A DNA stretch of 64,000 bases from Pseudodesulfovibrio sp. S3 (lineage in GTDB: Bacteria > Desulfobacterota > Desulfovibrionia > Desulfovibrionales > Desulfovibrionaceae), in contig NZ_QTZO01000008.1 in the NCBI RefSeq assembly GCF_004025585.1, positions 100,595 through 164,594 on the forward strand, given 5' to 3'. Under the pieces are notes generated by a model. That model searched no databases, was not told where the DNA came from, and worked only from the letters and a program-made list of their open reading frames with translations. The position numbers and the translations under genes are program-made. Every line of letters begins with the position of its first letter. The first letter of the stretch is position 1. Shown here piece by piece: positions 26,202 through 35,315 of the stretch.

Positions 26202-28643
26202 GTGAATGACGCCGAACCGACATATTCTTCCGCCATCCCCGGATTGATGCCCTGGCAGACGTATATGCTGGCCTTTGTTGTCGGGGTGTCGGCCGTACAA
26301 TTTCCTGTTCCGGCGATTGCTGCTCTGGCGCTTCTTTATGCCGCGGACTGCTCCTTTCGGGAGCGGGGCTGCCGGTTGTCGGTCTTTGCCGTTGTCTGCT
26401 GTGCGGTTTTCGGTTTCGGCTACGCTTCCCAGCGCACGCCGGACCTTCCTGAAAGTGTTCCCCATTGGATGGAGGCACGGCAGCCGGTAACCGTCGACGG
26501 CGTGGTGGACCGGGTGGAGCCCCTGGCAGGCGGCAGGTTGCGGGTGGTCCTGCGCGAGGTGCAATGTGATCAGGACGGGGTCGACAAGGCGTTGCCCGGC
26601 AAGGTTGCGTGGAGTCTGCGTCATCCCGATTACATTCCGGCGCCGGGACAGTCTGTTCGCGCCCTTGTCCGGGTGGTCCCGGTGCATAACTTCGGGAATC
26701 CCGGAACCTGGGACTATGTCCGGTACTGGCAGCGGCAGGGCGTGTTCTGGCGGGCCTGGCCTCAGGGAAAGGAAAAGCCGGAATGGGGCGATCTCCCGCA
26801 TGATTTCCTTTGGGGCATCAAGTCCGGACTCCGCCGCGCCGTGGCTTCATCTCTTCCCGAGACCCAGGGCGGTGCCATGGTCCTGGCCCTGACCACGGGC
26901 GACCGTTCCCGGCTTACCCCGGAGACCATGGAAGCCACCAGGAGCAGCGGGCTGGCCCATACCCTGGCCCTGTCCGGCCTGCACGTCGGTTTCGTTGCGG
27001 CCATGGGCGTTGGTTTGGCCCTTTTGGCCGGTTTGCTTTATCCGCCGATCCTGCTGTTTGTGCCGCGTCCCAAGCTGGCCGTGCTGCTGGCCGCTCCCCT
27101 GGTGCTCGGCTACGCCTGGCTCGGTCAGCCGTCCGCTTCTCTGATTCGCGCGGCTGTCATGTTCGGCTTCTGGGGGTTGCTTCTGCTTCAGGGACGCGGG
27201 CGGGTGCTCCTGGACGGGCTTTTCTTTGCGCTGGCGGCCATCGTTTTTGTGTCGCCCCTGTCCGTTTTTGACCTGAGCTTGCAGATGTCGGTCACAGCAG
27301 TGGCAGGCATAGGGCTCATGTACCCTTGTTTCCGGTGCCTCTTTGTTTTCAAGCGTTCCCGATTTGCCGTGATACTTGGCTGGGCCGGTGCGCTTCTGGC
27401 CATCAGCGTCTGCGCCAACATTGCGCTCATGCCGCTTGTCTCCTGGTATTTCGGTACGTTCAGCCCCAATATCCTGCTCAATTTCATCTGGCTTCCGGTG
27501 CTTGGGTTTGCGGTCATGCCCTTGGGGTTGGTGGGAATGTTTCTGTCGGCTTCCGCCTGGACCGCACCTGTGGGCGGAGTCCTGCTCGGCCTGGCTGCCG
27601 GGGTCGCAGACTGGTTGCTGGTCCTGCTGTATGCCGAACGGGATGCTGGATTGACGCCCATCCTGGCGGTATTGCGCCCGCTGTGGCCGGAAACGCTGGG
27701 GTTTGTCATCCTGCTGATCACGGCGGCTGCCGTCCTGCGGAGCGACCGGCGGGTGCCGAAGGCGTTGGCAGGGCTGGGGTTCGTGCTGCTCGTGTTGCCC
27801 CATGTGTGGATCATGGTGGAGGACAGCCGAAATCAGACGCGGCTGACCATGCTCGACGTGGGGCTGGGACAGTCCCTGGTCATTTCTCTGCCTGGTGGGC
27901 ATCGGTGGCTGGTGGACGCCGGGGGCGGATCGAAGACGTTTGATTTTGGTGAGGCTGTGGTGGCCCCGAGCCTGACTCTGGGCAGGCCGCCGCGTCTGGA
28001 CGCCGCGTTCATGAGCCACCCGGATGTCGATCACAGCCACGGCCTGCCGTTCATTCTCGACAGATTCGCCGTGAAATCATTTTATACCAACGGGATGCTG
28101 CCCCGAGGGCAGACTGGAAGGCGGCTGCGAGCGGTGCTCGACGCCAACGGTCTGGTGCCTGTGGCTCTTCAGGCGGGAGACACGGTGCCGTTGTCAGAGG
28201 ACACCAAACTCTGCGTGTTGCATCCGTCGGAAGGTTTTGTCGATGCCAAGGCGAACGAGTTGTCGCTGGTCCTGCGGCTGGAGAAGGAAGGGCGCTCGCT
28301 GGCTCTGTTGCCGGGCGATATCGAAAAGCGCGGAATCAGGTCACTTATGGAGAGCCGAGCCGATCCTGTTGCCGAAGTGCTGGTGTTGCCGCATCATGGG
28401 AGTCGAAGCAGTTTCGATGCATCGTTCTATCAGGCGGTGTCCGCACGGGCTATTCTGTGCTCCAACGGCTATCTCAATCAGTATGGTTTTCCTGCTTCAA
28501 CGGTGGTCGAGGCAGTGGGGGGGACTGTATTTACCACGGCAAGGCATGGTCAGGTTGTCTGCCTGTGGCGCGGGCAGCAGGAGTTGTCTATTCAATCAAG
28601 TGTTTCAGACTTGACCCTTGCCACAGGTTTGTTACTGCGATAA
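26202..28643 (+). CDS. comEC: ComEC/Rec2-family DNA internalisation membrane protein
   Basis: The 813-residue polytopic protein has an N-terminal OB-like DUF4131 region. The central Competence domain has about eight membrane segments, starting at LTTGDRSRLTPETMEATRSS and SGLAHTLALSGLHVGFVAAM. A C-terminal metallo-beta-lactamase-like domain carries MLDVGLGQSLVI, SHPDVDHSHGLPFIL and LPHHGSRSSFD. In naturally competent bacteria ComEC forms the inner-membrane DNA channel. The length matches full versions. I used GTG at 26202 after AAAAGG. A later ATG at 26247 is possible. Other com/pil genes are not adjacent. Confidence 0.93.
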   Translation: MNDAEPTYSSAIPGLMPWQTYMLAFVVGVSAVQFPVPAIAALALLYAADCSFRERGCRLSVFAVVCCAVFGFGYASQRTPDLPESVPHWMEARQPVTVDGVVDRVEPLAGGRLRVVLREVQCDQDGVDKALPGKVAWSLRHPDYIPAPGQSVRALVRVVPVHNFGNPGTWDYVRYWQRQGVFWRAWPQGKEKPEWGDLPHDFLWGIKSGLRRAVASSLPETQGGAMVLALTTGDRSRLTPETMEATRSSGLAHTLALSGLHVGFVAAMGVGLALLAGLLYPPILLFVPRPKLAVLLAAPLVLGYAWLGQPSASLIRAAVMFGFWGLLLLQGRGRVLLDGLFFALAAIVFVSPLSVFDLSLQMSVTAVAGIGLMYPCFRCLFVFKRSRFAVILGWAGALLAISVCANIALMPLVSWYFGTFSPNILLNFIWLPVLGFAVMPLGLVGMFLSASAWTAPVGGVLLGLAAGVADWLLVLLYAERDAGLTPILAVLRPLWPETLGFVILLITAAAVLRSDRRVPKALAGLGFVLLVLPHVWIMVEDSRNQTRLTMLDVGLGQSLVISLPGGHRWLVDAGGGSKTFDFGEAVVAPSLTLGRPPRLDAAFMSHPDVDHSHGLPFILDRFAVKSFYTNGMLPRGQTGRRLRAVLDANGLVPVALQAGDTVPLSEDTKLCVLHPSEGFVDAKANELSLVLRLEKEGRSLALLPGDIEKRGIRSLMESRADPVAEVLVLPHHGSRSSFDASFYQAVSARAILCSNGYLNQYGFPASTVVEAVGGTVFTTARHGQVVCLWRGQQELSIQSSVSDLTLATGLLLR

Positions 28644-28740
28644 TAAAACACAGTATATGAGTAAGAGTTTTTATTGAAGGCCTGACCCAGAAACAGACTG
28701 TGGGCTGTTGACGGAAAATACATTTAAGCATGCGGGATCT

Positions 28741-29601
28741 ATGAGCAACATTAAGAGCAAGCTGTTCAACGCAGTTGAGAAGATGCCCGCGTTTCCCAAA
28801 AGCGTTCATCAGGTCTTGAAACTTTCAGGCGATATAAACTGTTCTCAAAAGGACTTGGTGGAGGTCATACGTAAGGACCCGGTCTTTACCCTCAAGATAT
28901 TGCGTCTGGTCAATTCCGCCTATTTCGGACTGTCCCGAGAGGTCACTTCCATCAATCACGCCAGCGTATACCTGGGCCTCAATACCCTGAAGAATGTTGC
29001 TCTGGGGTTGGCCGCTGTTGGAGTTATCCCCAAGTCCACATCCAAGCTGCTGGATATGGGCGGGTTTTGGCTTCATTCCCTGGCTGTCGCTACCTGTACG
29101 CGAATGCTGGGCCTCAAGTTGGGTGTGTCAAAGGATGCAGCTGCAGATTTTTTTGCTGCCGGGCTGCTGCATGATATCGGCAAGGTCGTGTTTGCCCTGT
29201 ACATGCCCGAGGAATTCGAAGCGGTCATCAAAGAGGCCACAGAGCCGGGCGCGGCCTTGCACAAATGTGAACTGGAAGTCATTGGAGCCACTCATGCGGA
29301 TGTCGGGGCCATGCTGGCCGAGAAGTGGAATCTGCCCGGAGATTTGCACGATGCCATCGCGGGCCACCATTCTGTCGGGGACGGAGGATCTTCACAATTG
29401 AACAACTGCCTGTTCGTCGCCAACCAGATTGCCAAGAAACTTTCTTTTGGTGCAGCCGGGAATTATGAGATCGAACCGTTGTCTGAGAATATGAAAAACT
29501 TTTTTTCCATGGATATTGACGAATTGATTGCGGATTTGCCAACACTGGACGAAGAGGTTGAACACGCCCGCCTGTTCATCAAGCTTGGTGAGGCCCAATA
29601 G
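28741..29601 (+). CDS. HDOD-domain signalling protein
   Basis: The 286-residue protein is almost entirely an HDOD domain: FPKSVHQVLKLSGDINCSQKDL at the start, ITKDP-like VIRKDPVFTLKILRLVNSAYFG, and FFAAGLLHDIGKVVF, which retains the HD pair. HDOD proteins act in stress, chemotaxis and cyclic-dinucleotide-linked signalling, usually without proven enzymatic activity. I chose ATG at 28741 after GCGGGAT; TTG at 28708 is possible. Its TAG overlaps the GTG of the next gene by one base, so the two are coupled. Confidence 0.9.
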   Translation: MSNIKSKLFNAVEKMPAFPKSVHQVLKLSGDINCSQKDLVEVIRKDPVFTLKILRLVNSAYFGLSREVTSINHASVYLGLNTLKNVALGLAAVGVIPKSTSKLLDMGGFWLHSLAVATCTRMLGLKLGVSKDAAADFFAAGLLHDIGKVVFALYMPEEFEAVIKEATEPGAALHKCELEVIGATHADVGAMLAEKWNLPGDLHDAIAGHHSVGDGGSSQLNNCLFVANQIAKKLSFGAAGNYEIEPLSENMKNFFSMDIDELIADLPTLDEEVEHARLFIKLGEAQ

Positions 29602-30482
29602 TGCGGATTCAATTCAGGGGCACGCGCGGTTCGCTTCCGGCACCGGGGTCGCAGACAGTCAAATATGGAGGCAATACCACCTGCATCGAGGTCCGGTCCG
29701 ATTCGGGCGATCTGATCATTCTGGACGCAGGCACGGGCATTCGGGAACTCGGGCTTGAGTTGGCCGAAACAATGCCGGTAGTCTGCCATCTGTTCATTTC
29801 CCACACCCATTGGGACCATATTCAGGGACTGCCATTCTTCATCCCCATGTTCGTGCCCGGCAATCGGCTCACAATTTATGGTCCGCCCGATCCCCTGACC
29901 TTGACCGGTATTGAAGCCGTGCTGGCCAAGCAGTTGGAATACCCTCACTTCCCTGTGCGCGTGTCCGAATTGGCGGCAGATATCGATTACAAAACGCTTT
30001 CCGAAGGGCAGGTCGTGGACCTGGGGTTTGCGCAGGTTTCGACGATTCTCATGAATCACCCGGCCATGAATTTCGGGTTCAAGGTGCAGTGCGACGGAAA
30101 GACCCTGTTCTTTACGGGTGATCACGAACCGCTTTTCAACATATATAGCCCCGATGATCCGGAGTATAACGAATATGAGCGGATCGTCCGGGAGCGCAAT
30201 GAGGGGATCATGGAGTTTTTGCGTGACGTGGATGTCTTTATCGTGGACTCGCAGTATACCGAGGAAGAATACGAAAAAAAGAGGGGTTGGGGGCATTCCA
30301 CTGTGGAGTGGGCGCTTGGCATGACCCGCGATGCCGGAGTGGGCATGACCTATCTGACACATCACGATATCACCCGAACCGATGCCGAGATCGATGCCAT
30401 ACACGCCCGGCTGCAGAAGGAATGGAAAGGGACCGGAGTTCTGTTCGAGATGGCCCGTGAAGGTGTGGCTGTGGAAATATGA
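29601..30482 (+). CDS. Metallo-beta-lactamase-fold hydrolase
   Basis: The 293-residue protein has the metal-binding motif HTHWDH (H68, H70, D72, H73), an N-terminal RFRGTRGS-like start (MRIQFRGTRGSLPAPG) with the YGGNTTCIEV motif, a second His region at MNHPAMNFGFKV, then TGDHEP and a terminal THHD. The N-terminal pattern and long form are typical of MBL proteins related to phosphodiesterases of the PhnP/RNase Z branch, often found beside response regulators. Substrate unknown; a cyclic nucleotide or signalling role is inference from the flanking HDOD and receiver genes. The start is GTG, one-base overlap with the HDOD gene. Confidence 0.9.
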   Translation: MRIQFRGTRGSLPAPGSQTVKYGGNTTCIEVRSDSGDLIILDAGTGIRELGLELAETMPVVCHLFISHTHWDHIQGLPFFIPMFVPGNRLTIYGPPDPLTLTGIEAVLAKQLEYPHFPVRVSELAADIDYKTLSEGQVVDLGFAQVSTILMNHPAMNFGFKVQCDGKTLFFTGDHEPLFNIYSPDDPEYNEYERIVRERNEGIMEFLRDVDVFIVDSQYTEEEYEKKRGWGHSTVEWALGMTRDAGVGMTYLTHHDITRTDAEIDAIHARLQKEWKGTGVLFEMAREGVAVEI

Positions 30483-30514
30483 TCGTCCCAGGTTGGTTAC
30501 GCCTCACGACAGAG

Positions 30515-30535
30515 TTGCATTCTTTGCAATATAAT
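30515..30535 (+). promoter_or_regulatory. Consensus -10 box with abutting palindrome
   Basis: TATAAT (30530-30535) directly follows the inverted repeat TTGCA-TTCTT-TGCAA (30515-30529). The -35 region is poor (ACGACA at 18 bases), which suggests an activated promoter for the receiver gene 50 bases downstream. Confidence 0.5.
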
Positions 30536-30584
30536 GACATTTATTACTTCATTGAGGGAGTAGAGACATCGAGGAGGAGTGAGC

Positions 30585-30980
30585 ATGAAAGCGCTTATCG
30601 TGGATGACGATTTTTATAGTCGGAACATGATTCACGAGATTTTGCGTCAGGTGGCCAAATGCGACATCGCCGTGAACGGTGAGGAGGCCATTGAAGCCTT
30701 TCGCCGTGGGTTGTTGGGCAATGATCCGTATGATCTGATCTGCCTTGACCTTTTGATGCCTGAACTGGACGGACAGCAGGCCCTTCGCGAAATCAGGGTT
30801 TTGGAGCAGGAAAACGGCATTGCTCCGCGTAATGAATCCAAGGTAATTGTCACCACCATGCTTGCGGATGAGAAAGAAACTCATGATGCTTTCTTTCTCG
30901 GGGGGGCTACCTCCTATCTCGTCAAGCCCATTGATGAAGAAAAACTTATGAACGAAATCAAGAGCCTGGGGCTGGTTTAG
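30585..30980 (+). CDS. Single-domain response regulator (CheY-like)
   Basis: The 131-residue protein is a lone receiver domain. The acidic pocket is DDD (residues 7-9), the phospho-acceptor D55 in LICLDLLMPELDG, the switch Thr in VIVTTMLADEK and the Lys in SYLVKPIDEEKL. It has no output domain, so it works by binding a partner. ATG at 30585 has GGAGGAG upstream. It has its own promoter and terminator. Candidate partners are the upstream HDOD and MBL proteins. Confidence 0.94.
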   Translation: MKALIVDDDFYSRNMIHEILRQVAKCDIAVNGEEAIEAFRRGLLGNDPYDLICLDLLMPELDGQQALREIRVLEQENGIAPRNESKVIVTTMLADEKETHDAFFLGGATSYLVKPIDEEKLMNEIKSLGLV

Positions 30981-31015
30981 CCGAAAAGAGCATAGCCGTT
31001 CCTGCAACAGAATAG

Positions 31016-31050
31016 CCGGGTGCCGTGCGACTGAAGCGGCATCCGGTTTT
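31016..31050 (+). terminator. Terminator of the response-regulator gene
   Basis: A 10-bp stem CCGGGTGCCG / CGGCATCCGG (one G-T pair) with an 11-base loop and TTTT. Confidence 0.85.
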
Positions 31051-31158
31051 ATGTTTCCGGGTGGATTTGAAGTTGGAGCCGTTTTCTAATATGATACTTT
31101 TTTGTGTGATGCTATTTTCCCCGAAAATCCGGGGTTCATATATATAGGATAAAACTCA

Positions 31159-32328
31159 ATGAGCCAAATACTTGGTGTTAAATTCAATGATTACGGGCAG
31201 GTGTATTATTTCAATTCCGGCCCGTTCGTTGTCCGTGAAGGGCAGCACGTCATAGTCAAAACCGACCAGGGCATGGGGTTGGGCAAGGTCATTCTCATTC
31301 GCCAGGCTCCCATGGAGAGTGAGGAGGACGACGGCGAAGGTCACAAGGCCATATACCGTCTTGCCAACGAGAAGGACATGGAGTCCGTGGCCGAGAACGA
31401 GGAGTTGTCCAGAGCCGCCTTCAAATACTGCCGGGCCTGTGTCGTCACGCACAAGCTGGGCATGAAGCTGGTGGACGTGGAGGTCTTTTTCGATCGTTCC
31501 AAGATGGTTTTCTATTTCACCGCGCCCGGTCGGATCGATTTTCGCGAGCTGATCAAGGATCTGGTCAAGGAATACCGTACCCGCATCGAGCTTCGGCAGA
31601 TCGGCGTTCGGCACGAAACCCAGATGCTCGGCGCCATAGGCAACTGCGGTCAGATATGCTGTTGCCGACGGTTTATGCGCAAATTTGTTCCGGTGACCAT
31701 CAAGATGGCCAAGGAACAGAACCTTTTTCTCAATCCTACCAAGATTTCGGGCATTTGCGGCCGACTCCTGTGCTGTCTCAGTTTTGAGCAGAAGGGGTAT
31801 GAGGAATTTCATCGCATGTGCCCGCGAATAGGCAAAAAGTATCAGACGTCTCTGGGGGCGGTAAAAGTTCTCCGTTCCAATTTTTTCAAGAAATCCCTGT
31901 CGTTGCTGACTGAAGATTTCGAAGAACGGGAAGTTCCCATTGACGAATGGAATGAAATAGTTAACAAGCCGCCCAGTGAAGAGGCCATTGCGGAAGCAAA
32001 GGCCAGGGTAACAGAGAAGGGGCGCCGTAGCGGCAGACGTCCGTCAAAGCCAGGTGAGCCCAGGCTCGACAGTGGGTTGAACCCTGACGACAGCAAAGAA
32101 CTCGAGGCCCTTGATCTGGCCGAAAAGCTTGAAAATGATGCGAACCGCGAATCGGTCGGCGGCGATAAGAAACGCCGTTCACGCCCGGAGCCATCCGGCA
32201 GGCCCAGCCGAGTGGACAAACCTGTTCCTCCCAAGGTCGAGGTCGAGTCTGCAGAAGAGGCGGGTGACGATGCGACCAAGCGGGGACGTCGACCCAGAAG
32301 GCGCAGGCGCAGGCCTACCAAGAAGTAA
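31159..32328 (+). CDS. ricT: RicT-type PSP1-domain protein with basic tail
   Basis: The 389-residue protein has an N-terminal PSP1 region up to about residue 265. Cysteines include CRAC, GNCGQICCCRRFM and GICGRLLCCLSFEQKGYEEF. In Bacillus, RicT (YaaT) with RicA and RicF forms an Fe-S complex that acts on RNase Y-dependent mRNA maturation; the Cys-rich motifs fit this family. The last 110 residues are a disordered, Lys/Arg-rich extension ending in RRPRRRRRRPTKK, which could bind nucleic acid. It precedes metG by 47 bases, a neighbourhood I recall as common for this family. Confidence 0.9.
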   Translation: MSQILGVKFNDYGQVYYFNSGPFVVREGQHVIVKTDQGMGLGKVILIRQAPMESEEDDGEGHKAIYRLANEKDMESVAENEELSRAAFKYCRACVVTHKLGMKLVDVEVFFDRSKMVFYFTAPGRIDFRELIKDLVKEYRTRIELRQIGVRHETQMLGAIGNCGQICCCRRFMRKFVPVTIKMAKEQNLFLNPTKISGICGRLLCCLSFEQKGYEEFHRMCPRIGKKYQTSLGAVKVLRSNFFKKSLSLLTEDFEEREVPIDEWNEIVNKPPSEEAIAEAKARVTEKGRRSGRRPSKPGEPRLDSGLNPDDSKELEALDLAEKLENDANRESVGGDKKRRSRPEPSGRPSRVDKPVPPKVEVESAEEAGDDATKRGRRPRRRRRRPTKK

Positions 32329-32375
32329 CTGCGTGGACAGGACGGCTGATCCCGTCCTGATAAGGAGACTTTGAT

Positions 32376-34304
32376 TTGGAACGTTTTTATATCACCACGC
32401 CCATCTACTACGTGAACGCCAAACCCCATTTGGGTCATGCGTACACCACCACTGTGGCCGATTCGTTGAATCGGTTCCACAAGCTGATGGGCGAGGAAAC
32501 GTATTTTCTGACCGGCACGGACGAACACGGCGACAAGATAGTCCAGGCGGCGGAGAGTAACGGCCAGACACCCCAAGAGTACGTTGATGTCATCAGCAAA
32601 CTCTTCGAGGACCTTTGGCCGGGCATGAATATTTCCAATAATGATTTTATTCGTACCACCCAGTCCCGGCATATTACGGTGGTCCAGGATATATTGCAGA
32701 AGGTCCATGACGCCGGAGACATCTATTTCGGTGAGTATGGCGGCCACTACTGTTTCGGTTGTGAACGGTTCTATACCGAGAAGGAGCTGGTGGATGGGCT
32801 GTGCCCGGATCACCAGACCAAACCGGAGTACATCGCGGAAAAGAACTACTTTTTCAAGATGTCCAAGTACCGGGACTGGCTGCTCGACCATATCAAGAAG
32901 CATCCCGATTTCATTCGTCCCGAGCAGTACCGGAACGAGGTGGTCAGCCTCCTGGAGTCCGGGGAGTTGGAGGATCTGTGCATTTCCAGGCCCAAGTCCC
33001 GCCTGACCTGGGGTATCGAATTGCCGTTCGATGCCGATTATGTCACCTATGTCTGGTTCGATGCGCTCATCAACTATGTGGCTGCTCTGGGGTATCCGAG
33101 CGGCGACAAGTTCAAGAAATTCTGGCCTGCAGCCAATCATCTGGTAGCCAAGGATATCCTCAAACCCCATGCCGTGTTCTGGCCGACCATGCTCAAGGCC
33201 GCCGGCATCGAACCGTACCAGCACCTCAACGTGCACGGCTACTGGTTGGTGGCGGATACCAAAATGTCCAAGTCCATAGGCAATGTGGTGGAACCGCTGG
33301 CCATGAAGGACGCCTACGGCCTGGACCCCTTCCGTTATTTCCTGCTGCGCGAAATGTCCTTTGGCCAGGATTCGAGCTTTTCCGAAAAGGCCCTGGTCGG
33401 CCGTCTCAATGCTGATCTGGCCAATGACTTGGGGAATCTCTTCAACCGCACCCTTTCCATGACCCACAAGTACTTCAACGGCGTCATCCCCGGTCCGGAC
33501 ATCGAGGATATCGTGGATGCCGAGATCAAGAAGGTCGGCCAGGATGCCATGAAATCTTTTCAGGGATTCTATTCCGAGCTGAAATTCTCGCGCGCCCTGG
33601 AAGGGCTTTGGGAGTTGGTGCGCGGCCTGAACAAATACATCGATGCCACTGCTCCCTGGACTCTGTACAAGGAAAAGAACACAGGCAGGTTGTCCACGGT
33701 CATCTATGTCCTGCTTGAGAACATGCGCAAGATCGCCGTCCATTTGTGGCCGGTCATGCCCGAATCCTCCGAGCAGATGCTGAAACAGCTCAGCATTACC
33801 TTCGACCCGGAAAAGGTCAATTTGCCCAAGGAGCTGGATGTCTGGGGCCTGCTTGAGTCAGGACAGTCCGTGGCCGAGACTTCCAACCTCTTTCCCCGTG
33901 TGGATATGCCTGAGGAGGAAACCCCGAAAAAGGAGAAGCCGGCCAAGAAGGCCGAAGCCTCCGGCAAGGAAGCGGTTCCGACCATCGAGTTCGAGGATTT
34001 CCAGAAGCTCGATCTGCGCGTGGGCACGGTCATGGAAGTGGAGAAGCACCCCGAAGCCGACCGTTTGCTCCTGGTTCGCGTGGATACCGGCGATGCCGAA
34101 CCGCGTCAGGTGGTGGCCGGTATTGCCGATTTCTTTTCTCCTGACGATCTCATCGGAAAACAGGTGGTCGTCGTCACCAATCTCAAACCCCGCAAGCTCA
34201 GGAAGCAGCTCTCCCAGGGCATGATCCTGGCTGTGAAGACTGCGGACGGGATGCAGCTCCTGACCCCCACGGGGGAGGTTGATCCCGGCAGTAAGGTCAG
34301 CTGA
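32376..34304 (+). CDS. metG: Methionyl-tRNA synthetase with C-terminal tRNA-binding domain
   Basis: The 642-residue class I synthetase has the HIGH-type motif HLGH (residues 18-21), a zinc-knuckle insertion (YCFGCERFYTEKELVDGLCP), KMSKS at K296, a helical anticodon domain, and after a Lys/Glu-rich linker (EEETPKKEKPAKKAEA) a Trbp111-like OB domain (FQKLDLRVGTVMEVEKHPEAD). It charges initiator and elongator tRNA-Met and acts as a dimer through the C-terminal domain. The start is TTG at 32376 with AAGGAG seven bases upstream. A small hairpin (CAGGACGG / CCGTCCTG, 32338-32359) precedes the ribosome binding site. Confidence 0.97.
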   Translation: MERFYITTPIYYVNAKPHLGHAYTTTVADSLNRFHKLMGEETYFLTGTDEHGDKIVQAAESNGQTPQEYVDVISKLFEDLWPGMNISNNDFIRTTQSRHITVVQDILQKVHDAGDIYFGEYGGHYCFGCERFYTEKELVDGLCPDHQTKPEYIAEKNYFFKMSKYRDWLLDHIKKHPDFIRPEQYRNEVVSLLESGELEDLCISRPKSRLTWGIELPFDADYVTYVWFDALINYVAALGYPSGDKFKKFWPAANHLVAKDILKPHAVFWPTMLKAAGIEPYQHLNVHGYWLVADTKMSKSIGNVVEPLAMKDAYGLDPFRYFLLREMSFGQDSSFSEKALVGRLNADLANDLGNLFNRTLSMTHKYFNGVIPGPDIEDIVDAEIKKVGQDAMKSFQGFYSELKFSRALEGLWELVRGLNKYIDATAPWTLYKEKNTGRLSTVIYVLLENMRKIAVHLWPVMPESSEQMLKQLSITFDPEKVNLPKELDVWGLLESGQSVAETSNLFPRVDMPEEETPKKEKPAKKAEASGKEAVPTIEFEDFQKLDLRVGTVMEVEKHPEADRLLLVRVDTGDAEPRQVVAGIADFFSPDDLIGKQVVVVTNLKPRKLRKQLSQGMILAVKTADGMQLLTPTGEVDPGSKVS

Positions 34305-34331
34305 TTTGCGGCCCGAAAACCGTTATGACAG

Positions 34332-34356
34332 AGGCCTCCGATCCGGGGGCCTTTTT
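34332..34356 (+). terminator. Terminator of metG
   Basis: A 9-bp stem AGGCCTCCG / CGGGGGCCT (one G-T pair) with a 3-base loop and TTTTT. Confidence 0.88.
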
Positions 34357-34430
34357 GTTGGCAAAGTCTTTGCAGTATATCCTGCCAGATACGTCCGAAT
34401 CGTCAAAAAATGGGCGTTCAGGGGTGGATT

Positions 34431-35213
34431 ATGCAAATCAAGACGAGAACCGTCCTGTCCGGCGGGGAAACCGGACAGAGGCAATCATTTCGGCATGGCG
34501 TGGTCCGGTTCGACGGGAATTGGAGCCTCGACACTGTTGCACGCGAGGTAGCGGAGCGCGGCCTGACCGCACTGGTGTTCGACGATCCTGCCATATTCGC
34601 CGATCACGAAAAGGCTGTCGGCATGTGTTTGGATATGCGTGTGCGCGAAATGAATGTCCTGTGGAGTGCGCGCCTTGATACCGTGCCTTCGGACGGGCTG
34701 ATCAAGTCCATGCGGTTGGCCGGGTGCCAGCAGGTGGACATGACGCTCGATCCGGATGAGGCCGTGGAAGGGCTGTTCTGGGCTCGCCATTACGGTCTGG
34801 AAGTCCGCATCCGCAATACCAACGGCATTTCCTATGCCGCCGAGAGAATACTCTACACCGTGGCCGAGCGTGAGGCCATTGCCGAACGGCTGGCCGGTCT
34901 CCATGCTGCCCAATTCGATCTGGCCGTGGCCTACTTCAAGGCGCAACGCTATCACGAAGTCATGCTGCCTTTGGGCAAGGCCATGACCCTTCGTTTTCCC
35001 ATGAACGATCTGTGCCTCAATCTTCTAGCCTGTCTCTCTGCCGCCAAGCATTATCCCGATCAGGCGGCCGGATTGCTGGATCAGGCAGGATACGGGTGCC
35101 CGCATCCCGTGGTTTTCCGCAACCGCGATCTGCTCAAGGCGTGGCTTGCCAGCGGCGGAGATATCAAGGGTGCCCGCCTCAGGCTCGAACCCGAGAGTTT
35201 GTTTATTTCGTAG
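34431..35213 (+). CDS. Unknown protein resembling a radical SAM barrel without the Fe-S motif
   Basis: The 260-residue protein is not one I recognise. Residues about 20-150 run in a pattern reminiscent of the barrel strands of B12-binding radical SAM proteins: ALVFDDPAIFADHEKAV, MNVLWSARLDTVPSDGLIKS, MRLAGCQQVDMTLDPDEAVE, ARHYGLEVRIRNTNGISY. The CX3CX2C cluster motif is absent. The C-terminal 100 residues look helical and TPR-like (QRYHEVMLPLGKAMTLRFPM). I chose ATG at 34431 after GGGGTGG; ATG 34410 has no ribosome binding site. It is monocistronic between metG and feoA. Confidence 0.75.
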   Translation: MQIKTRTVLSGGETGQRQSFRHGVVRFDGNWSLDTVAREVAERGLTALVFDDPAIFADHEKAVGMCLDMRVREMNVLWSARLDTVPSDGLIKSMRLAGCQQVDMTLDPDEAVEGLFWARHYGLEVRIRNTNGISYAAERILYTVAEREAIAERLAGLHAAQFDLAVAYFKAQRYHEVMLPLGKAMTLRFPMNDLCLNLLACLSAAKHYPDQAAGLLDQAGYGCPHPVVFRNRDLLKAWLASGGDIKGARLRLEPESLFIS

Positions 35214-35238
35214 GTGTTTCGTCGTATTCTCGAGAATA

Positions 35239-35274
35239 AAAGCCCCCTGCAATGCGTGTATTGCAGGGGGCTTT
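35239..35274. terminator. Bidirectional terminator between the unknown protein and feoA
   Basis: A 15-bp perfect stem (AAAGCCCCCTGCAAT and its complement, 35239-35253 with 35260-35274) with a 6-base loop. The T run is better on the minus strand (TTTTATT). Confidence 0.92.
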
Positions 35275-35315
35275 GGTCAGGTGTCGTGGCGAATTACAGG
35301 TTCAGGGGATGATCG

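Noticed and set aside
32338..32359. Hairpin before metG as a T-box or attenuator
   Set aside because: The 8-bp stem has no T run and no T-box motif; noted only in the metG entry.
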